Positions 1 through 6,105 are shown, numbered from the stretch's first letter. The stretch is DNA of 13,766 nt from Planctomycetota bacterium (GCA_023139715.1 JAGLNB010000113.1:1-13766), one strand, 5' to 3'. The notes: generated by a model from the sequence alone, not told the origin. Numbers and translations are program-made.

Positions 1-168
1 GAAAATATTGCAGCGATTGCTGACGGGGTTTTTTCAGCGGTTGCCAATAAAGCTGTGCCGTGTATTGTAGTTGTGCCATTTACCACCGAGCCGAGCGGCT
101 TTGCAACGCGGGCCCTTTCGGATGTTTTGAAGATGGCTACTGGTATTGATATTATGCAGGATAATTAG
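1..168 (+). CDS. atpF: V-type ATPase subunit F, C-terminal part (5' end outside window)
   Basis: Frame 1 is open from the window edge to TAG at 166-168 and gives 55 residues. The segment has a small-residue-rich helix, a hydrophobic strand (CIVVVPF) and the ending VLKMATGIDIM. This fits the end of V/A-type ATPase subunit F, whose last helix typically ends in something like 'IGxDI'. Subunit F is a small central-stalk protein of the cytoplasmic V1/A1 head and binds subunit D. Placement directly before subunit A is the usual archaeal-type order (…E-C-F-A-B-D) and supports the call strongly. The sequence alone is short and variable, so context carries much of the weight. The 127 bp between this stop and the subunit A start hold a dispersed repeat. 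Confidence 0.72.
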   Translation, partial: ENIAAIADGVFSAVANKAVPCIVVVPFTTEPSGFATRALSDVLKMATGIDIMQDN

Positions 169-187
169 ACGCAAAAACAAGAAGTGC

Positions 188-292
188 AAAGTGTAAAATG
201 TAAAGTGCAAAATTAAGGAAGTCATCGCAGCAGAGTTGCGATTCCGCAATTTTGATTTTTTATTTTTGATATTTAATTTAGCTTAGGGTTTT
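188..292 (+). repeat. Intergenic repeat copy 1 (F-A gap) with central hairpin
   Basis: This copy runs from an A-rich 'AAAGTGTAAAATG' start through GAAGTC (218-223), a hairpin (arms ATCGCA 224-229 and TGCGAT 237-242, 7-nt loop), TCCGCAATTTTGATT (243-257) and ATTTTTGATATTTAATTTA (262-280). It then reaches the AGGG ribosome binding site of subunit A (285-288, 7 nt before ATG 296). The same ordered blocks recur at 2047-2180 before subunit B. It is probably a dispersed non-coding repeat; a role in the mRNA is possible but not shown. Confidence 0.8.
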
Positions 293-295
293 AAT

Positions 296-2062
296 ATGAG
301 CGAAACAAGACAAGGCAGGGTAGTTAAGGTTGCCGGCCCGGTTGTAACTGCCGACGGAATGACCGGAGCCAGAATGTATGACGTTGTCCGTGTCGGCAAA
401 TTGAATCTTATTGGTGAAATTGTTGAGCTGCACGGCGATTTGGCTTCGATTCAGGTTTACGAAGAGACGGTCGGCATTGGCCCGGGTGAGCCGGTGATTG
501 ATACTGAGGCGCCGCTTTCTGTTGAATTGGGCCCCGGCTTGATTGAGAGTATTTACGACGGCATACAGCGGCCGCTTGATTTGCTCGTAGAAGCTGAAGG
601 TGAATTTATGAGTCGCGGCTCTGCAATGCCGGGCTTAAACAGAAAAAAAAGATGGCTCTTCAAGCCGACAATCGAAAACGGCGCAGAAGTTTCCGTTGGC
701 GATATTGTTGGTGAAGTTAAAGAAGGGCCGCTGCTCGTTCATAAAATTATGGTGCCTGTCGGAGTGCAGGGCAAAGTTGAAAATTTAAACGAGGGCGAGT
801 ACACAGTTATTGAAACCATCGGCGTTGTAAAAGCGGCTGACGGCAGTGAGATAAAATTAAAATTGATGCAGACCTGGCCTGTTCGTAATTCCAGAGCTGT
901 TATAAATCGTCTCGCTCCAAACCAGCTGCTCATTACCGGCCAGCGAGTGATTGATACTTTTTTCCCAATCGCAAAAGGCGGAACCGCTTGTGTTCCCGGC
1001 CCGTTTGGAACCGGCAAAACCGTTGTTCAGCACCAGCTCGCAAAATGGGTTGATGCTGACGTTGTGGTTTACGTCGGCTGCGGCGAACGCGGAAACGAAA
1101 TGACCGATGTGCTTACCGAATTTCCGGAATTAAAAGACCCGCGAAGCGGCGAGCCGTTAATGAAACGCTCGGTCTTAATTGCCAACACATCAAATATGCC
1201 GGTGGCTGCGAGAGAGGCCTCGGTTTATACGGGAATTACAATCGCTGAATACTTCCGAGATATGGGTTATGTGGTTGCACTGATGGCTGACAGTACGAGC
1301 CGATGGGCTGAAGCGATGCGGGAAATTTCGACGCGTCTCGAAGAGATGCCGGCCGAAGAAGGTTATCCGGCTTATCTCGGTGCTCGAATTGCAGCTTTTT
1401 ACGAGCGAGCCGGCAGAGTCAATTGCTGCGGCAAGCCAAAGCGTGAAGGTGCGCTTTCGATAATCGGAGCGGTTAGCCCGCCCGGCGGTGATTTGTCCGA
1501 CTCAGTTGTTCAGGCAACGCTGCACGTAGTAAAAGTTTTCTGGTCGCTGATGGCAAAGCTCGCTCAACAGCGGCATTTTCCGGCAATCGATTGGCTTACA
1601 AGCTATTCGTTTTATAAAGAATATCTTGCGAACTGTTTTGAAGATAAAGACCAGGCCGACAAGATGGTTGCTCTTACCATTGAATCGATGGGATTATTAG
1701 AGCAGGAATCGCAGCTACTCGAAATCGTCAGATTAGTCGGCGCCGAAGCCCTCTCACCGACTGATAGAATGGCCCTTGAAACATCACGTTCGCTCCGCGA
1801 AGATTATCTGCATCAAAATGCCTTCCATAAAGTTGATACTTATACTTCTATGGAAAAACAATATGAATTGCTCGGAATGATTATGTATCTGCACAAACAG
1901 TCATTGGCTGCAATTGCAAAAGGCGTTTCGATTGAAGACATATTCAAATTGCCTGTTCGTGAAGAGATTGCTCGTGCGAAATATATCCCGCAGGAAGAGA
2001 TTGCCAAAGTTGTAAAAATCCGGGAAACGATAGACGAGCAGATAGGAAAGTGTAAAAGTTAA
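296..2062 (+). CDS. atpA: V/A-type ATPase catalytic subunit A
   Basis: Catalytic nucleotide-binding subunit of the cytoplasmic V1/A1 head; it couples ATP hydrolysis or synthesis to H+ or Na+ movement through the membrane ring. At 588 aa it has normal length. The N-terminal beta-barrel (from about residue 5, GRVVKVAGPVV) is followed by the A-subunit-specific insertion (about 110-190). Walker A is GPFGTGKT at 235-242; the family usually has GPFGSGKT, and Thr for Ser is conservative. GERGNE at 263-268 carries the catalytic Glu, and the Walker B strand ends at Asp332 in DSTSRWAEA. ATG 296 is chosen because AGGG lies 7 nt upstream and the N-terminus aligns with the family start. The last codons (KCKS-stop) lie inside the repeat beginning at 2047. 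It is presumably co-transcribed with F, B and D. Confidence 0.97.
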   Translation: MSETRQGRVVKVAGPVVTADGMTGARMYDVVRVGKLNLIGEIVELHGDLASIQVYEETVGIGPGEPVIDTEAPLSVELGPGLIESIYDGIQRPLDLLVEAEGEFMSRGSAMPGLNRKKRWLFKPTIENGAEVSVGDIVGEVKEGPLLVHKIMVPVGVQGKVENLNEGEYTVIETIGVVKAADGSEIKLKLMQTWPVRNSRAVINRLAPNQLLITGQRVIDTFFPIAKGGTACVPGPFGTGKTVVQHQLAKWVDADVVVYVGCGERGNEMTDVLTEFPELKDPRSGEPLMKRSVLIANTSNMPVAAREASVYTGITIAEYFRDMGYVVALMADSTSRWAEAMREISTRLEEMPAEEGYPAYLGARIAAFYERAGRVNCCGKPKREGALSIIGAVSPPGGDLSDSVVQATLHVVKVFWSLMAKLAQQRHFPAIDWLTSYSFYKEYLANCFEDKDQADKMVALTIESMGLLEQESQLLEIVRLVGAEALSPTDRMALETSRSLREDYLHQNAFHKVDTYTSMEKQYELLGMIMYLHKQSLAAIAKGVSIEDIFKLPVREEIARAKYIPQEEIAKVVKIRETIDEQIGKCKS

Positions 2063-2180
2063 AGTGTAAAATTTAAAATTAAAGAAGTCGTCCCGAAGGG
2101 ACTCCGCAATTTTGATTCCTTCGACTTTGCTCAGGACAAGTTTTTATTTTTGATATTTAATTTATCTTTAAGGGTTTATT
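2047..2180 (+). repeat. Intergenic repeat copy 2 (A-B gap), with nested mini-element
   Basis: This is the second copy of the unit at 188-292: 'AAAGTGTAAAAG' start, GAAGTC (2084-2089), hairpin GTCCC-GAA-GGGAC (2090-2102), TCCGCAATTTTGATT (2103-2117), then ATTTTTGATATTTAATTTA and an AAGGG ribosome binding site (2170-2174) 6 nt before ATG 2181. The hairpin arms differ from copy 1 while the flanks are kept. Compared with copy 1 there is an insertion at 2118-2140. The repeat start overlaps the last codons and stop of subunit A. Confidence 0.8.
2118..2140. repeat. CCTTCGACT…GCTCAGG mini-element inserted in repeat copy 2
   Basis: The 23 bp CCTTCGACTTTGCTCAGG plus ACAAG interrupt the ATTTTGATT/TTTTATTTTTG junction that is continuous in copy 1. 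Related elements occur at 5721-5735 (truncated), 5735-5755 (CCTTTCGACTACGCTCAGGG) and 5798-5820 (CCTTCGACAAGCTCAGGG). This motif type is, from memory, common as an intergenic repeat in several bacterial phyla. It is imperfectly self-complementary (CCT…AGG). Confidence 0.7.
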
Positions 2181-3572
2181 ATGTTGAGCATAAAAGAGTA
2201 CCAAACGGTTACGAGTATTTCCGGCCCGTTAATGATGGTTGAAATGGTTGACGCTGCCAAGTATGGCCACATCGTTGATATTGAATTGGGCGATGGCTCG
2301 ATTCGGCATGGCCAGATTCTGCAGGTGGAAAATGACAAGGTTTTAGTTCAGGTCTTCGAGGGGACAAGCGGAATCGACGTTGAAAAAAGCACCGTTCGCT
2401 TTCTGGCCAAGCCACTTGAGCTTGCTGTTTCACCGGAAATTCTCGGTCGTGTTTTCAACGGCCTTGGCCAACCCAAAGACGATGGCCCTGCGATTATTCC
2501 AACCAAGCGTCTTGACATTAACGGCCAGCCGATTAATCCTTATGCTCGAAATTATCCGAACGAATTTATCCAGACCGGCATTTCGACAATTGACGGCCTG
2601 AACCCTTTGGTTCGCGGCCAGAAGTTGCCGATTTTTTCAGGAGCCGGTTTGCCGCACGACCAAATCACCGCTCAGCTCGCACGTCAGGCAAGTGTTCTCG
2701 GCCATGGCGAACAATTTGCTGTTGTTTTTGCTGCGATGGGAATTACTTTTGAAGCGGCTCAATTTTTCATTAACGACCTTCACGAAACAGGAGCAATCGA
2801 GCGCTCTGTGATGTTTGTCAATCTTGCAAACGACCCGGCGATTGAGCGGATAGCTACGCCTCGATTTGCGCTTACTTGCGCAGAATATCTTGCCTTTGAG
2901 CAGGATATGCACGTTCTTGTAATCTTAAATGATATGACCAATTATTGCGAAGCCCTTCGCGAAATCAGCGCTGCGAGAAAAGAAGTGCCAGGCCGCCGCG
3001 GCTATCCCGGCTATCTTTACACGGATTTGGCTACGATTTACGAGCGTTCCGGCCGCATTAAAGGCAAAGACGGCTCGATTACGATGGTTCCGGTTCTTAC
3101 AATGCCGGAAGACGATAAAACTCATCCGGTTCCCGACCTGACCGGCTATATTACCGAGGGGCAGATAATTTTATCTCGTTCGCTGCACCGCAAAGCTGTT
3201 TCTCCGCCGGTTGATGTATTGCCATCTCTTTCACGTTTGAAGGATAAGGGAATTGGCGAAGGCAAAACCCGCGAAGACCATGCCGATTTGTATAACCAGT
3301 TGTATGCCGGCTATGCCCGCGGTAAAGAGGCGCAGGAACTTGCTACTATTATGGGCGAGGCGGCTCTTTCAGCTGAAGATAAAAAGTATATGACCTTTGC
3401 CAACGAATTTGAGACCAGATATATTTCGCAGGGCTATTATGAGAACCGCTCTGTTGAAGATACGCTAAATCTTGGCTGGGAACTTTTGAGTATGTTCGAC
3501 GATTCCGAGCTGAAAAGAATTGATGTTGACCTGATAAAAAAATATATGCCGCGCTTTCGTAATAAGAATTGA
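2181..3572 (+). CDS. atpB: V/A-type ATPase non-catalytic subunit B
   Basis: Non-catalytic partner of subunit A; A and B alternate in the head hexamer, where B contributes regulatory nucleotide-site residues and contacts the stator. At 463 aa it has normal length. The beta-barrel starts near residue 8 (YQTVTSISGPLMMVE). The degenerate P-loop GAGLPHD (154-160) is the hallmark of B subunits and lacks the GKT of Walker A. The later RGYPGYLYTDLATIYERSGR and LTGYITEGQI segments are family signatures. ATG 2181 has AAGGG 6 nt upstream. It lies 118 bp after subunit A across a repeat and 132 bp before subunit D. No defects were seen. Confidence 0.97.
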   Translation: MLSIKEYQTVTSISGPLMMVEMVDAAKYGHIVDIELGDGSIRHGQILQVENDKVLVQVFEGTSGIDVEKSTVRFLAKPLELAVSPEILGRVFNGLGQPKDDGPAIIPTKRLDINGQPINPYARNYPNEFIQTGISTIDGLNPLVRGQKLPIFSGAGLPHDQITAQLARQASVLGHGEQFAVVFAAMGITFEAAQFFINDLHETGAIERSVMFVNLANDPAIERIATPRFALTCAEYLAFEQDMHVLVILNDMTNYCEALREISAARKEVPGRRGYPGYLYTDLATIYERSGRIKGKDGSITMVPVLTMPEDDKTHPVPDLTGYITEGQIILSRSLHRKAVSPPVDVLPSLSRLKDKGIGEGKTREDHADLYNQLYAGYARGKEAQELATIMGEAALSAEDKKYMTFANEFETRYISQGYYENRSVEDTLNLGWELLSMFDDSELKRIDVDLIKKYMPRFRNKN

Positions 3573-3643
3573 GAATACCTTAACAGAGCCACGACAGTAA
3601 TGGAGTGGTAATAATTTAGAATTGTAAATAAGGAACTGTTGCT

Positions 3644-3693
3644 CGTTGTTAGTTGTTCATAAAGAAAAGTCCAACAATCAGCAGCCAACAACG
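3644..3693. repeat. Inverted repeat in the B-D gap
   Basis: CGTTGTT (3644-3650) and AACAACG (3687-3693) can pair. Inside them GTTGTT (3652-3657) can pair with AACAAT (3673-3678), so a stem with internal loops can form just before the subunit D start. The right arm is rich in CAACAA/CAGCAACGA text that recurs near 5385-5407. No clear Shine-Dalgarno sequence precedes ATG 3705, so the structure could affect translation of D; that is an inference. Confidence 0.5.
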
Positions 3694-3704
3694 AATAACG
3701 AACT

Positions 3705-4322
3705 ATGTTAGCTAATGTAAATGCGACACGAATGGAATTGCTTGGCCTGCGAAAGCGGGTTGTGCTTGCGACGCGCGGCCACCATCTGCTGAGTGAAAAG
3801 CGTGATGAGATTTCGCGACAATTGATTGGTATTGCCCGCAAGATTAAGCCGCTTCGCAAAAAGGTGGAAGCTGAATTACTGGAAACATCGCGGCGGTTTA
3901 TGATGGCTCGTGCATCTATGGAGCCGGAAGACATTAAATCTTCTCTTGAGATTCCAATTCGCAAATTTTCTCTTCTTGTCGAGTTTTCGCGGATAATGAG
4001 TGTTGAAGTTCCCGAGCTTAGTCAGCAGGCATCTGGCGAGATGATTTGTTACGGCTTTTCGAATACTTCCGGCGAGATGGACGTTGCTTTAATGGCTTTG
4101 GACAGGGCTTTTGAAAGTTTGATTGAACTGGCCGAGAAGGAAAAGCAGGCACGTTTACTTGCTGTCGAATTACAGATGACTCGCCGACGGGTGAATGTTT
4201 TGGAGCACGTATTAATTCCTGATTTGAAGAGTACTATTCGTTTTATTTTTGATAAGCTCGCTGAAGCTGAGCGGGACAACACCAGCCGTTTAATGAAGAT
4301 CGCCGACATCATCCGAGCGTAA
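3705..4322 (+). CDS. atpD: V/A-type ATPase central-stalk subunit D
   Basis: Subunit D forms the long antiparallel coiled coil of the central rotor shaft and turns inside the A/B hexamer, transmitting torque to the membrane ring. At 205 aa it has typical length. The N-terminus (NATRMELLGLRKRVVLATRG…LLSEKRDE) matches the first shaft helix of the family. The C-terminal helix (ELQMTRRRVNVLEHVLIPDLKSTI) has the conserved RRVNALE-type segment. ATG 3705 puts that helix at the expected distance. There is no clear Shine-Dalgarno sequence (upstream is AATAACGAACT), so translation may be weak or coupled in another way. It is the last ATPase gene here; an I or K subunit gene does not follow. Confidence 0.96.
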   Translation: MLANVNATRMELLGLRKRVVLATRGHHLLSEKRDEISRQLIGIARKIKPLRKKVEAELLETSRRFMMARASMEPEDIKSSLEIPIRKFSLLVEFSRIMSVEVPELSQQASGEMICYGFSNTSGEMDVALMALDRAFESLIELAEKEKQARLLAVELQMTRRRVNVLEHVLIPDLKSTIRFIFDKLAEAERDNTSRLMKIADIIRA

Positions 4323-4326
4323 ATCC

Positions 4327-4357
4327 GTGAAGCGTATCTCGTATTGCGTATAATCGG
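4327..4357 (-). repeat. Repeat arm left of the lipoprotein gene, inverted relative to 5066-5081 and to 5785/5820
   Basis: CGTATTGCGTATAATCGG (4340-4357) is the reverse complement of CCGATTACGCAATACG (5066-5081) apart from a 2-nt TA insertion. The adjoining GTGAAGCGTATCTCG (4327-4341) is the reverse complement of text recurring at 5785-5797 (AGATACGCTTCAC) and 5820-5832 (CGAGATACGCTTT). The lipoprotein gene therefore sits between inverted copies about 710 bp apart. Confidence 0.6.
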
Positions 4358-4364
4358 TTAGCCC

Positions 4365-4393
4365 TTGACCATTCAGCCGGAGTGATATAAAAT
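4365..4393 (+). promoter_or_regulatory. Sigma-70-type promoter for the lipoprotein gene
   Basis: TTGACC (4365-4370, 5/6 to TTGACA), a 17-bp spacer and TAAAAT (4388-4393, 5/6 to TATAAT) lie 41 bp before the ATG at 4435. The spacing is optimal and it is the only good match in the gap between subunit D and the lipoprotein, so the lipoprotein is probably transcribed on its own. Confidence 0.6.
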
Positions 4394-4434
4394 CTAACCA
4401 ATTCAATTTTGTAGTAATTTTGGGAGGAGAAAAA

Positions 4435-4845
4435 ATGAGGAATTTGATTCTGCGGATAGTTTTGTTAGGGGTGGTGTTCTATGTTTGTGGTTGTGCTGTT
4501 CAGAGGCACGGTCGTATGATACCTGTTGTCCATTCGGAAGCTGAGAATTTTACCTGCGAGCAAATCATAATAGAAATTGACAAGTGTAATGCTTTTATAA
4601 GGGAAGTAAATACTAGAAATAGAGAATTCACAGGTGGAGATGTTCTGGCTTTCTTGGGAGATTTTGGTATTGGTGACTCTTGGGAAGTTGGCGATGCTAT
4701 AGCATCGGCAACAAATCGAATTTCCCAGTTGGAGAAACTTAAATCAGAAAAGTGTGGTAGCGAAGGGAAACTTATTGGTTACCACGCTGAGCAGCAGCGT
4801 GATGGAACACTTAAGACTACTCCAGTTTATAAGGATTCCAAGTAG
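4435..4845 (+). CDS. Small lipoprotein of unknown function
   Basis: 136 aa. ATG 4435 is preferred over an in-frame TTG at 4420 because GGGAGGAG (4422-4429) sits 5 nt before it and would otherwise be coding. Residues 1-20 form a lipoprotein signal: MRNLILR, a hydrophobic core, then YVCGC with Cys20 as the likely lipidated residue (the -2 Cys is unusual). The mature part has CEQIIIEIDKCNAFI (a short helix with two Cys), a small- and Gly-rich middle (GDVLAFLGDFGIGDSWEVGDAIASATNRI) that may be a loose hydrophobic hairpin, and a helix ending LEKLKSEKC. This layout (CEQL…E-helix, Gly/Ala hairpin, R-x-x-L-x-x-L…C) resembles small bacterial envelope lipoproteins. I cannot name the family or function. 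It has its own promoter and lies among repeats. Confidence 0.85.
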   Translation: MRNLILRIVLLGVVFYVCGCAVQRHGRMIPVVHSEAENFTCEQIIIEIDKCNAFIREVNTRNREFTGGDVLAFLGDFGIGDSWEVGDAIASATNRISQLEKLKSEKCGSEGKLIGYHAEQQRDGTLKTTPVYKDSK

Positions 4846-4922
4846 CTGTGAATGACGAGGGTGGTTAGCTGTTTATTCTCTTGCAAATGTAGATAATTGT
4901 AGCAATTTTTGTAGGATTTGAG

Positions 4923-4952
4923 ATTGCCGCGGCCAAAAGCAGGCCTCGCAAT
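4923..4952. repeat. ATTGC…GCAAT hairpin
   Basis: ATTGC (4923-4927) pairs with GCAAT (4948-4952), and GGCC (4931-4934) pairs with GGCC (4942-4945) around a 7-nt loop. The motif type GAGATTGC…CTCGCAATGAC is, from memory, a widespread bacterial intergenic palindrome. There is no T-run after it, so a Rho-independent terminator is not supported, though it is the first stable structure after the lipoprotein gene. Confidence 0.55.
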
Positions 4953-4995
4953 GACCAGTCTTCGCTAAAGCTACGCCGTGGCAGGCAAACAACAA

Positions 4996-5017
4996 CCCTG
5001 CCGAAGTGTCGGCAGGG
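4996..5017. repeat. Perfect hairpin CCCTGCCGA-AGTG-TCGGCAGGG
   Basis: A 9-bp perfect stem with a 4-nt loop, followed by CTAA. It is the first of three modules built on CCCTGCC…GGCAGGGCTAA (others at 5237-5260 and 5708-5780) whose inner sequences differ. No U-run follows. Confidence 0.75.
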
Positions 5018-5065
5018 CTAACCCGCCTTCGTTAAAACTTCGGCGAGACAAGACGACGCGACAAG

Positions 5066-5081
5066 CCGATTACGCAATACG
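5066..5081 (+). repeat. Repeat arm CCGATTACGCAATACG
   Basis: Reverse complement of 4340-4357 apart from 2 nt. Further degenerate relatives follow (CACGAAATATGCAATAAG at about 5138 and AACGCAATACAC at about 5164), so this is one of a local family rather than a unique transposon end. Confidence 0.6.
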
Positions 5082-5100
5082 AAATGCCCATAATAAAATA

Positions 5101-5120
5101 CCCCTCCTTGACAGGAGGGG
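5101..5120. repeat. Perfect hairpin CCCCTCC-TTGACA-GGAGGGG
   Basis: A 7-bp perfect GC-rich stem with a 6-nt loop. It is analogous in layout to the CCCTGCC/GGCAGGG modules but with a different stem. Read on the minus strand it is followed by TATTTTATT and would look like a terminator, but no minus-strand gene leads into it. TTGACA in the loop has no acceptable -10 at 16-18 bp. Confidence 0.7.
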
Positions 5121-5236
5121 CTCTGTTGGGAACTAAACACGAAATATGCAATAAGAAACTATCAACGCAATACACATCACAAAATTCAATCCCTCTTAAA
5201 AATCAGTGAAATCAGTGTAATCAGTGATTAAACAAA

Positions 5237-5260
5237 CCCTGCCCACAGGTGGCAGGGCTA
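5237..5260. repeat. CCCTGCC…GGCAGGGCTAA module, second copy
   Basis: CCCTGCC (5237-5243) pairs with GGCAGGG (5251-5257); with one bulged C the stem extends into AC/GT. It is followed by CTAATCGAGATAAGTTTCACGC and then TTCACCC. The third module at 5708-5780 is followed by a close variant (CTAAACAAGATACGCTTCACCC), so the repeated unit is longer than the hairpin. Confidence 0.7.
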
Positions 5261-5414
5261 ATCGAGATAAGTTTCACGCTTCACCCGCCGTCGCTCCCTC
5301 CTTCGTTGAAACTATGGAGGGCAAGAAAGCTATGTCGGGCAGGCGAAATCAGTGTAATCTGCGATTAATTTCGCACCACAAACAACCAGCAACGAGCAAC
5401 CAGCAACTGTTCAT

Positions 5415-5703
5415 TTTCAATCGATTGAAAGCGGCATACCACCTTGAAAAACTGGTTCTTTTTTGACAAAAAACGGTAAATTCCTGCTCTTTTTTGACCA
5501 AAATTGACAAAAAACGACAAAAAATGACTACTTTTTGGCCACTTTTCGGCAAAAATCGTAGTTTTGATTGACGCAAAACTGGCTTTTCAGTATGAAAAAC
5601 AAAGAAACACCCCTGAAAATCCATTTTTCAAGCCCAAAAAAACACCAATTTTCCCGATTTTTTGCCCCAAAAATCGCAAATTTATATGCCGCTTTTGATT
5701 GAA
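5415..5703. repeat. Inverted-repeat-bounded AT-rich element
   Basis: The left end is a perfect 16-bp palindrome TTTCAATCGATTGAAA (5415-5430) followed by GCGGCATA. The right end is TATGCCGCTTTTGATTGAA (5685-5703). In reverse complement the left end reads TATGCCGCTTT then CAATCGATTGAA, so the arms share 11 exact bases and differ by a 4-nt deletion in the palindrome. The interior holds TGAC flanked by A/T runs several times (for example TTTTTTG-A-CAAAAAA at 5459-5473). No ORF is credible. It looks like a small non-autonomous or structural element; mobility is unproven and I saw no target-site duplication. Confidence 0.55.
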
Positions 5704-5707
5704 ATGA

Positions 5708-5780
5708 CCCTGCCATAGTTCCTTCGACTTAGCTCCTTTCGACTACGCTCAGGGCAGGCAGGACAGGGATGGCAGGGCTA
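5708..5780. repeat. CCCTGCCAT…ATGGCAGGGCTAA module, third copy, with nested mini-elements
   Basis: CCCTGCCAT (5708-5716) and ATGGCAGGG (5769-5777) are exact reverse complements 52 bp apart. Between them sit a truncated CCTTCGACTTAGCTC (5721-5735) and a fuller CCTTTCGACTACGCTCAGGG (5735-5754). A further copy, CCTTCGACAAGCTCAGGG, follows at 5798. The nesting implies serial insertion or recombination of short repeats. Confidence 0.65.
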
Positions 5781-5859
5781 AACAAGATACGCTTCACCCT
5801 TCGACAAGCTCAGGGCAGGCGAGATACGCTTTGCTATCCAAAATACAGGGTTTTTAGAA

Positions 5860-6105
5860 ATGCAAAACCAGAGAATTTCTGGGTATATTGCTGAACTAAA
5901 ATGCCGACAAATCAGTAGTGAATACACGATACGCATCAGTCGCTTACGAGATGATTATCGGAATATGCAAAAATATATCGGGGATTCGGGCAATGACATC
6001 CTGATTCAGTATTTTCTAATTCAGAACCTTATCTATGTGTCCGATGGGATATTTGGATTTATAAAAAAACTGTTTTGTAAAAAGGGGCTACCAAATGAGA
6101 TTTAA
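5860..6105 (+). CDS. Small ORF of unknown function upstream of the kinase
   Basis: 81 aa. ATG 5860 has only a weak CAGGG about 12 nt upstream. The stop (6103-6105) overlaps the kinase start (6095) by 11 nt, an arrangement compatible with translational coupling. The protein has a charged, possibly helical first half (YTIRISRLRDDYRNMQKYI) and a more hydrophobic stretch (DILIQYFLIQNLIYVSDGIFGFI) ending in a basic tail. I recognise no family. It is the only + strand frame filling the space between the repeat mosaic and the kinase. It could be a real small protein, a leader ORF or chance, and the weak start keeps confidence low. Confidence 0.4.
   Translation: MQNQRISGYIAELKCRQISSEYTIRISRLRDDYRNMQKYIGDSGNDILIQYFLIQNLIYVSDGIFGFIKKLFCKKGLPNEI

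Larger units (their letters stand above)
4846..5859. other. ~1 kb gene-free repeat mosaic
   Basis: No ORF here looks like a protein on either strand. The open frames on the minus strand (for example 5349-5624 and 5528-5716) are low-complexity translations of A/T-runs and repeats. The stretch instead contains many short palindromes and direct repeats, several listed separately. It also holds three degenerate CTTCGYTRAARCT…GG units (about 4968-4994, 5026-5050, 5302-5326) and tandem 9-mers AAATCAGTG at 5200-5226, with a related copy at 5346-5367. I see no tRNA, rRNA, transposase or clear riboswitch. It separates the ATPase/lipoprotein section from the signalling genes. Confidence 0.8.

Noticed and set aside
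3437..3964. 175-aa open frame on the minus strand across the B-D junction
   Set aside because: It lies opposite the end of subunit B and the start of subunit D, has a Ser/Arg-rich composition typical of antisense frames, and has no recognisable domain.
4353..5020. Integron attC-like sites around the lipoprotein gene (GTTAGCC, CTAACC)
   Set aside because: The GTTAGCC at 4358 does not match the GTTRRRY core, the paired inner boxes are missing, and no integrase gene is visible.
5101..5120. GC-rich hairpin as a Rho-independent terminator
   Set aside because: On the + strand no T-run follows. On the minus strand a T-rich stretch follows, but no gene reads toward it.
5224..5466. 80-aa plus-strand frame
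   Set aside because: It is made wholly of the short repeats (GGCAGGGCTAA, AAATCAGTG, CTTCGTTGAAACT) and has no ribosome binding site.
5537..5551. Possible sigma-54 element GGCCACTTTTCGGC upstream of the kinase operon
   Set aside because: The GG-N10-GC spacing fits, but the -12 box reads CGGCA instead of TTGCA and the -24 box TGGCCAC is poor. It lies in low-complexity DNA about 300 bp from the nearest start.
5568..5596. Possible sigma-70 promoter TTGACG-N17-TATGAA
   Set aside because: The spacing is right but the -10 is only 4/6, in AT-rich repetitive DNA about 265 bp before the nearest ORF; chance matches are likely there.
5349..5716. Minus-strand frames of 91 and 62 aa in the repeat mosaic
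   Set aside because: They are Phe/Lys-rich translations of A/T runs and repeat arms, overlap each other, lack ribosome binding sites, and cover the inverted-repeat element.
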